From: a virus
Strand: one strand, 5' to 3'
Virus record (IMG/VR): IMGVR_UViG_3300007538_000188
Span: 1-23,859 of that record
DNA length: 23,859 bases
Shown here: one piece after another, positions 20,634 through 23,859 of the stretch
How the letters are laid out: every line of letters starts with the position of its first letter
Position numbering within the stretch: the stretch's first letter is position 1
The notes under the pieces: model-generated
The model's database searches: none
What the model saw: the letters and a program-made list of their open reading frames with translations, nothing else
What the model was told of the DNA's origin: nothing
Position numbers and translations under genes: made by a program

Positions 20634-21263
20634 ATGCCCTACTACTTCAACACGCCCAACTTGCATGTTGCCTTGAACGCAAAGTGCGCAAGTGCGTCTG
20701 TTTCACGCGCGCTCATCAATGCGTTTTACCCAGACGTGAAGTCGTCCATTGAGAACGCGGCTTATCCAACTGGCAAGGGTCCGGACTCTTTCAATTGGCA
20801 CATGATGTGTCCGGGCACCAACAAGCCAGACAGGCCCGTTGTGGTTCTTGTTCGTGACGTTGTAGATCGTTTCTGTTCTGGCGTCGCATACCTGAATCTG
20901 GATTTGGATGCCGCCCTGTCATCGCTTGCGACCGGAGAGCCGATTGCGTTTCGCAAGCGCAGCATGCCGGTGATGTCAAACATTCATTTCGCCAAGCAAT
21001 CTCGGCTTCTGTCCGGACAGACTCATCTGTTCAGGATGCCGAATCACATCCCAGAATTCTGCCAGTTCATCGGAATCGATCAACTGGAGCCGGTCAACAG
21101 GGCGCCATCATCCAAGCCGACTCTTTCAGAAGAGCAAAGGTCCGTTGTCCTTTCCGCTTACTCGGAAGATGTGGAACTGTTCGATTCGATAACGCAACCA
21201 AACACGACGGTCATTGCAGACATCAATTGGAGTGATGAGCCGGAAGAAGAGGGGTATGAGTGA
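20634..21263 (+). CDS. Sulfotransferase-like protein
   Basis: A 209-aa protein starting MPYYFNTPNLHVALNAKCAS. AKCASASVSRALINAF (about 16-31) corresponds to the 5'-phosphosulfate-binding loop followed by a helix, and VVVLVRDVVDRFCSGVAYL (69-87) to the 3'-phosphate-binding strand and helix of PAPS-dependent sulfotransferases (R74, S82). Both motifs occur in the order and spacing expected of the Sulfotransfer_1/2 group, which moves a sulfuryl group from PAPS to a hydroxyl or amine. Later motifs (HLFRMPNHIPEFCQFIGI) fit the C-terminal helices of such enzymes. It ends in an acidic tail. Its position among tail genes is odd. Activity is not proven by sequence alone. Confidence 0.65.
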   Translation: MPYYFNTPNLHVALNAKCASASVSRALINAFYPDVKSSIENAAYPTGKGPDSFNWHMMCPGTNKPDRPVVVLVRDVVDRFCSGVAYLNLDLDAALSSLATGEPIAFRKRSMPVMSNIHFAKQSRLLSGQTHLFRMPNHIPEFCQFIGIDQLEPVNRAPSSKPTLSEEQRSVVLSAYSEDVELFDSITQPNTTVIADINWSDEPEEEGYE

Positions 21264-21266
21264 GCC

Positions 21267-21470
21267 ATGACACTTCGACCAGACAGAACAGTTTCGTTGT
21301 CCGTTAAGGACTGGGTGGCGATTGGAACTTTGACGTTTGTGGTCATGGGGGCACTCTTGACGGCCTACTTGCAGCATGACAGGCTGCTTATGCAAATCGT
21401 GATTCAGCAGCAGAACGCAAACCAGCGCCTCGACAGGATCGAGGCCACACTTGAAAGGGTTAAGCCATGA
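21267..21470 (+). CDS. Small membrane protein with coiled coil
   Basis: A 67-aa protein with one transmembrane segment at about 14-36 (WVAIGTLTFVVMGALLTAYL) and a C-terminal helix rich in Gln/Arg (IQQQNANQRLDRIEATLERV). It precedes and overlaps the holin-like gene by 4 nt, so a role in lysis or as a membrane accessory is likely, but no family is recognised. Confidence 0.65.
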   Translation: MTLRPDRTVSLSVKDWVAIGTLTFVVMGALLTAYLQHDRLLMQIVIQQQNANQRLDRIEATLERVKP

Positions 21471-21682
21471 TTGATCAGTTCTTGAAGGGCAGTTGGAAGA
21501 CCACTGGCGCCGGTGTTGGGGCGATCCTGATCGCCTTGGGTTCGGCGCTGACTGCGCTGACCGACAATGATCCGGCCACGGTCGTTGACTGGGGTTCCTT
21601 GTCCGCAGCGCTTGTGGCTGGTCTGGGCCTGCTGTTTGCCCGAGACAACGACAAGAGCAGCAAGTCTGTTGGCGTGAAGTGA
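21467..21682 (+). CDS. Holin-like protein
   Basis: A 71-aa protein with two hydrophobic stretches: GAGVGAILIALGSALTAL (about 14-31) and LSAALVAGLGLLFA (about 45-58). The latter runs into RDNDKSSKSVGVK, a charged C-terminal tail. Size, two membrane segments and the GLLFARDNDKSS end match a common class of phage holin-like proteins that permeabilise the inner membrane at lysis. An endolysin is not visible in this window. Confidence 0.7.
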   Translation: MIDQFLKGSWKTTGAGVGAILIALGSALTALTDNDPATVVDWGSLSAALVAGLGLLFARDNDKSSKSVGVK

Positions 21683-21686
21683 TGCC

Positions 21687-21893
21687 GTGCTTCAATCAAT
21701 TGTCGAAGCAATCCTGTCCGTGTTCGCTCGCATTGCCGAACGTCTCGTTCGCGAATCGAAGACGGCCCGGGACGCTACGAGCGACGATGCTGCTCTGCGC
21801 CGCGCTGGTGGCAGGATTAGAGATTGGATGCACTCGCGCGGTGTTGGTTCGGGAAAGCAGTCCGATCAGGGTGGGTCCGGAGACGAGGGCTAG
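21687..21893 (+). CDS. Hypothetical protein overlapping a lipoprotein gene
   Basis: A 68-aa protein from GTG 21687. It begins with an amphipathic helix (LQSIVEAILSVFARIAERLV) followed by a charged, hydrophilic region ending in GSGKQSDQGGSGDEG. In many phages a gene of this kind follows the holin and overlaps an out-of-frame lipoprotein gene, as here. It may play an inner-membrane-side role in lysis, but it lacks a clear transmembrane segment, so an i-spanin call is not warranted. Confidence 0.55.
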   Translation: MLQSIVEAILSVFARIAERLVRESKTARDATSDDAALRRAGGRIRDWMHSRGVGSGKQSDQGGSGDEG

Positions 21894-21996
21894 GGTCTAC
21901 GTCCTTGAGGGCAAGGAGTGGGTCATTAGCGACAACGAGGTTCTAATTCCAGAGGGTTGGTACTGCGTGCCTCCCTCCTATGTCGAGGAAGAGTAA
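21787..21996 (+). CDS. Small lipoprotein, o-spanin-like, overlapping out of frame
   Basis: ATG 21787 opens MLLCAALVAGLEIGCTRAVL. The hydrophobic stretch ending in LEIG-C is a lipobox, so Cys15 would be lipidated after cleavage. The mature part (RESSPIRVGPETRARVYVLE, then GKEWVISDNEVLIPEGWYCV) is a small beta domain. Its first 107 nt overlap the upstream gene in another frame, like the nested Rz/Rz1 arrangement of spanins that link inner and outer membranes at lysis. A longer in-frame start (21679) lacks the signal peptide. The stop overlaps the next ATG (TAATG). Confidence 0.6.
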   Translation: MLLCAALVAGLEIGCTRAVLVRESSPIRVGPETRARVYVLEGKEWVISDNEVLIPEGWYCVPPSYVEEE

Positions 21997-23108
21997 TGGC
22001 TACGACGATTCAAATCAGGCGCGACACGGCTGCGAACTGGACATCGCAGGTTCTTTTCGATGGCGAGATCGGCTACGAGACGGACACCGGCAACTTCAAG
22101 GTTGGCGATGGCGTCACCGCATGGAGTGCGCTCGCCTACCAGTTTCCGTACAGCACGGGCGCAAAGACCAGCGCTCTTTCCGCGACCCTGTCCGTTGACA
22201 ACGCAAACGACCGTGTCGGCATTGGGACTTCGACGCCAGCGCAGACACTTGATGTGGTTGGCACAGCAGCCGTAAGCGGCAACACCACGGTTGGAGGAAC
22301 ACTCGGCGTCACTGGCGCCACGACGTTGAGTGACACCCTTGGGGTGACTGGCGCCACGACGTTGAGTGACACCCTTGGGGTGACCGGTCTTACAACACTT
22401 GCTGGCGACCTTGCCGTCAACGGTGGAGACATTACGACCACAACCACAGGAACTGCAAGGCTATTCAACAGCAATGCCACGGTAGTTCAGATCGGTCAGA
22501 GTGCGCAAGTTTCCATTGGTGCAACGACCGGCACGACAACGATTCGCAATGCGGCAACAATTGCAGGAGATCTTGCTGTCAACGGTGGCGACATTACGAC
22601 CACCATTACCGGAACCGCAACGCTATTCAACAGCAATGCCACGACGCTAAATGTCGGATCAGCAGCGACAACGGTTACAATTGGCGCAATTACTGGCACG
22701 ACAACGATTCGCAACGACCTCGCTGTCGCTGGTGGAGACATCACCCTTCAAGGCACTGGACGAATTCAGGGTGTGGATACGGTCTCATCAGGAAACGACG
22801 CAGCCAACAAAAACTATGTCGATAAAAATCTTACGCAGAACGCCACCGATCCGCCGATTGGAACCATAGTCATTGCATCTGTTACTACTGTATTCAACGG
22901 CGGTACACAAACCGCTGGTCAGAGTCCAGCAGCCATTGGAAATGCGATTTCCATTTACACCGGGGGACCAAACAACGTCAACAGATACTCAACTGGAAAT
23001 GTTACTGGCAGCACTGCGGTATCGGGAACTTGGAGAGTGGTGTGTTACATGGATGATGATGGTGGTGGCCATGATCATGCGTGGGTGATGGTAATTAGAA
23101 CCGCCTGA
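21996..23108 (+). CDS. Tail fibre with Mtd-like N-terminal domain and repeats
   Basis: A 370-aa protein. The first 50 residues (TTIQIRRDTAANWTSQVLFD, then GEIGYETDTGNFKVGDGVTA) match the N-terminal domain common in phage fibre proteins and in major tropism determinant-like proteins. Residues about 85-140 are tandem TGATTLSDTLGV repeats, and 140-255 hold two large repeats around NGGDITTTxTGTAxLFNSNAT. The end (GTWRVVCYMDDDGGGHDHAW) is a compact beta tip. Such repeats form trimeric beta-helical fibre shafts. The gene starts in a TAATG overlap. Confidence 0.8.
   Translation: MATTIQIRRDTAANWTSQVLFDGEIGYETDTGNFKVGDGVTAWSALAYQFPYSTGAKTSALSATLSVDNANDRVGIGTSTPAQTLDVVGTAAVSGNTTVGGTLGVTGATTLSDTLGVTGATTLSDTLGVTGLTTLAGDLAVNGGDITTTTTGTARLFNSNATVVQIGQSAQVSIGATTGTTTIRNAATIAGDLAVNGGDITTTITGTATLFNSNATTLNVGSAATTVTIGAITGTTTIRNDLAVAGGDITLQGTGRIQGVDTVSSGNDAANKNYVDKNLTQNATDPPIGTIVIASVTTVFNGGTQTAGQSPAAIGNAISIYTGGPNNVNRYSTGNVTGSTAVSGTWRVVCYMDDDGGGHDHAWVMVIRTA
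22311..22382 (+). repeat. Perfect tandem 36-bp repeat in the fibre gene
   Basis: Two identical 36-bp units (22311-22346 and 22347-22382), each encoding TGATTLSDTLGV in frame. Flanking sequence carries further diverged copies (GNTTVGGTLGV before and TGLTTLAGDLAV after). Confidence 0.85.
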
Positions 23109-23859
23109 TGCCATACGTCCCCGGCAAACTTCCCTACCGTGGCTGGATCACGGATTGCCCGTACACGAACGTGCCGGAGGGATATAGCGTTGACATGCTC
23201 AACGTCTTGCCAACGGATCCGTTTCGTAGGCGCGTGAGGCTTGGAACGCGCTCGGCATTGAATCGCGTTTACGAATTCGATCCGGAAACTATTCAGGGGA
23301 TGTTCCGTTGCATCTCATACAACGGCTCTCCGCCGGTTCGCAAGGATCGCATCTTCATCATCGCTGGCGGCAAGGCGTGGTACATGGATGCCACAGACAC
23401 CGCGCCAATCCAAATTACAACAGTTCAAAACGGTTGGTCTGGCAGCGACCCAACAACAACATCACCAACAACTACTGCTCAGTTGACAACCACCGAAAGG
23501 GTCGCTGGCGCACAACTTGGTCAGTTCCTGTATTTGGTCGATACGGCATACACAACCGCCACTCCCCCAAGCGGAAGTAGTGGCTGGGGTTCTCAGGCTG
23601 TCGCGTACTGGAAGATCGACCTTCTGTCCAGCCCGCCCAGACTGCTGTGGTGGCATAACAAGCAACATTCTGGCGATGGTCCGGATGCCACGATTCACAA
23701 ACTGATTGGATCGAATTACTACTTCGCAAGCAACATTTGCAGGTACGGCGCGCGACTGGTTCTGACCGGCGTTAAGGGCATTGAGAACGTCTGGTTTATG
23801 AGCAAGGTTGGCGACCCAAATGATTGGCTTACTGGTGGAACTATCGACCAAGGAGACGC
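23108..23859 (+). CDS. Tail nozzle/tubular protein B-like, 3' partial
   Basis: ATG 23108 overlaps the fibre stop (TGATG) and the frame stays open to the window end (250 codons seen). The product starts MPYVPGKLPYRGWITDCPYT and includes NVPEGYSVDMLNVLPTDPFR. The segment ENVWFMSKVGDPNDWL near the end matches the x-N-x-W-F/Y-S-x-x-G-D-P-x-D-W motif that I associate with podovirus nozzle proteins (T7 gp12-like, P22 gp10-like), which form the tip of the short tail. Downstream sequence is needed to see its C-terminus. Confidence 0.7.
   Translation, partial: MPYVPGKLPYRGWITDCPYTNVPEGYSVDMLNVLPTDPFRRRVRLGTRSALNRVYEFDPETIQGMFRCISYNGSPPVRKDRIFIIAGGKAWYMDATDTAPIQITTVQNGWSGSDPTTTSPTTTAQLTTTERVAGAQLGQFLYLVDTAYTTATPPSGSSGWGSQAVAYWKIDLLSSPPRLLWWHNKQHSGDGPDATIHKLIGSNYYFASNICRYGARLVLTGVKGIENVWFMSKVGDPNDWLTGGTIDQGD

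Noticed and set aside
21679-21786. Longer N-terminus for the lipoprotein
   Set aside because: The extension (PCFNQLSKQSCPCSLALPNV) is the out-of-frame shadow of the overlapping gene and would bury the signal peptide and lipobox.
22261-22740. CRISPR-like repeat array
   Set aside because: The repeats are contiguous or coding, in frame, and encode fibre shaft repeats; there are no unique spacers of constant length.
1-23859. Reassigned genetic code with TGA as Gly
   Set aside because: The in-frame TGA at 11918 raised this, but many well-supported genes (for example capsid, portal, annealing protein) end in TGA at sensible positions.
1-23859. tRNA or rRNA genes
   Set aside because: I saw no cloverleaf with a T-arm GTTCRA-type box and acceptor stem in the intergenic gaps, which are all short.

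Overview
The window looks like part of a tailed, double-stranded DNA phage (or prophage) genome, most likely short-tailed (podovirus-like). The evidence is the order terminase small subunit, terminase large subunit, portal, acidic scaffold-like protein, major capsid candidate, decoration-like protein, gp4/gp11-type adaptor, fibres, holin, spanin-like pair, fibre, gp12-type tail nozzle. No tail tape measure, sheath, integrase or repressor is visible. The DNA is fairly GC-rich and packed with overlapping genes, and both the 5' end (annealing protein) and the 3' end (nozzle) are cut by the window. No host can be named from this sequence.

Layout. (1) 3-3467, rightward: DNA-metabolism genes, comprising an ssDNA-annealing-like protein ending in an OB-like domain and an SSB-like tip, a possible PD-(D/E)XK-type protein, a calcineurin-like metallophosphoesterase, a Cys-cluster YkgJ-like protein, a small unknown, and a RusA-type resolvase. 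(2) 3474-9174, leftward: a cluster of 14 mostly small genes. The half from 6582 down to 3474 is one uninterrupted chain in which every gene overlaps the next; it includes a sigma region-4-like HTH protein, a zinc-ribbon microprotein, a BPSL0761-like protein and a DUF1376-like protein. The half from 9174 to 6691 (unknowns, a 24-residue membrane microprotein, a DUF932 protein) has longer intergenic regions rich in repeated RNA hairpins. (3) 9397-23859, rightward: packaging, a run of lysine-rich microproteins, head, adaptor, fibre/receptor-binding genes with a sulfotransferase-like gene among them, lysis genes, a second fibre and the nozzle.

The most interesting signal is non-coding. In the leftward cluster two near-identical 23-bp palindromes each overlap the -10 of a sigma70-like promoter (7768-7812 and 9243-9286). 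The leaders behind them share a modular plan: a stem with loop ACCGUC, a conserved CACU(A/C)AACC-type stretch, a GC-rich stem whose bases change while pairing is kept, and then one of two conserved ribosome-binding leaders. The 3' ends of three genes carry stems closed by a UCCG tetraloop. This looks like a repeated post-transcriptional control cassette.

Other points worth attention are an in-frame TGA in a conserved-looking microgene between terminase and portal, a hairpin that buries the ribosome-binding site of the adaptor gene, a phage-borne sulfotransferase-like protein, a lower-GC leucine-rich-repeat protein next to it, and a lipoprotein gene overlapping another lysis-region gene out of frame.
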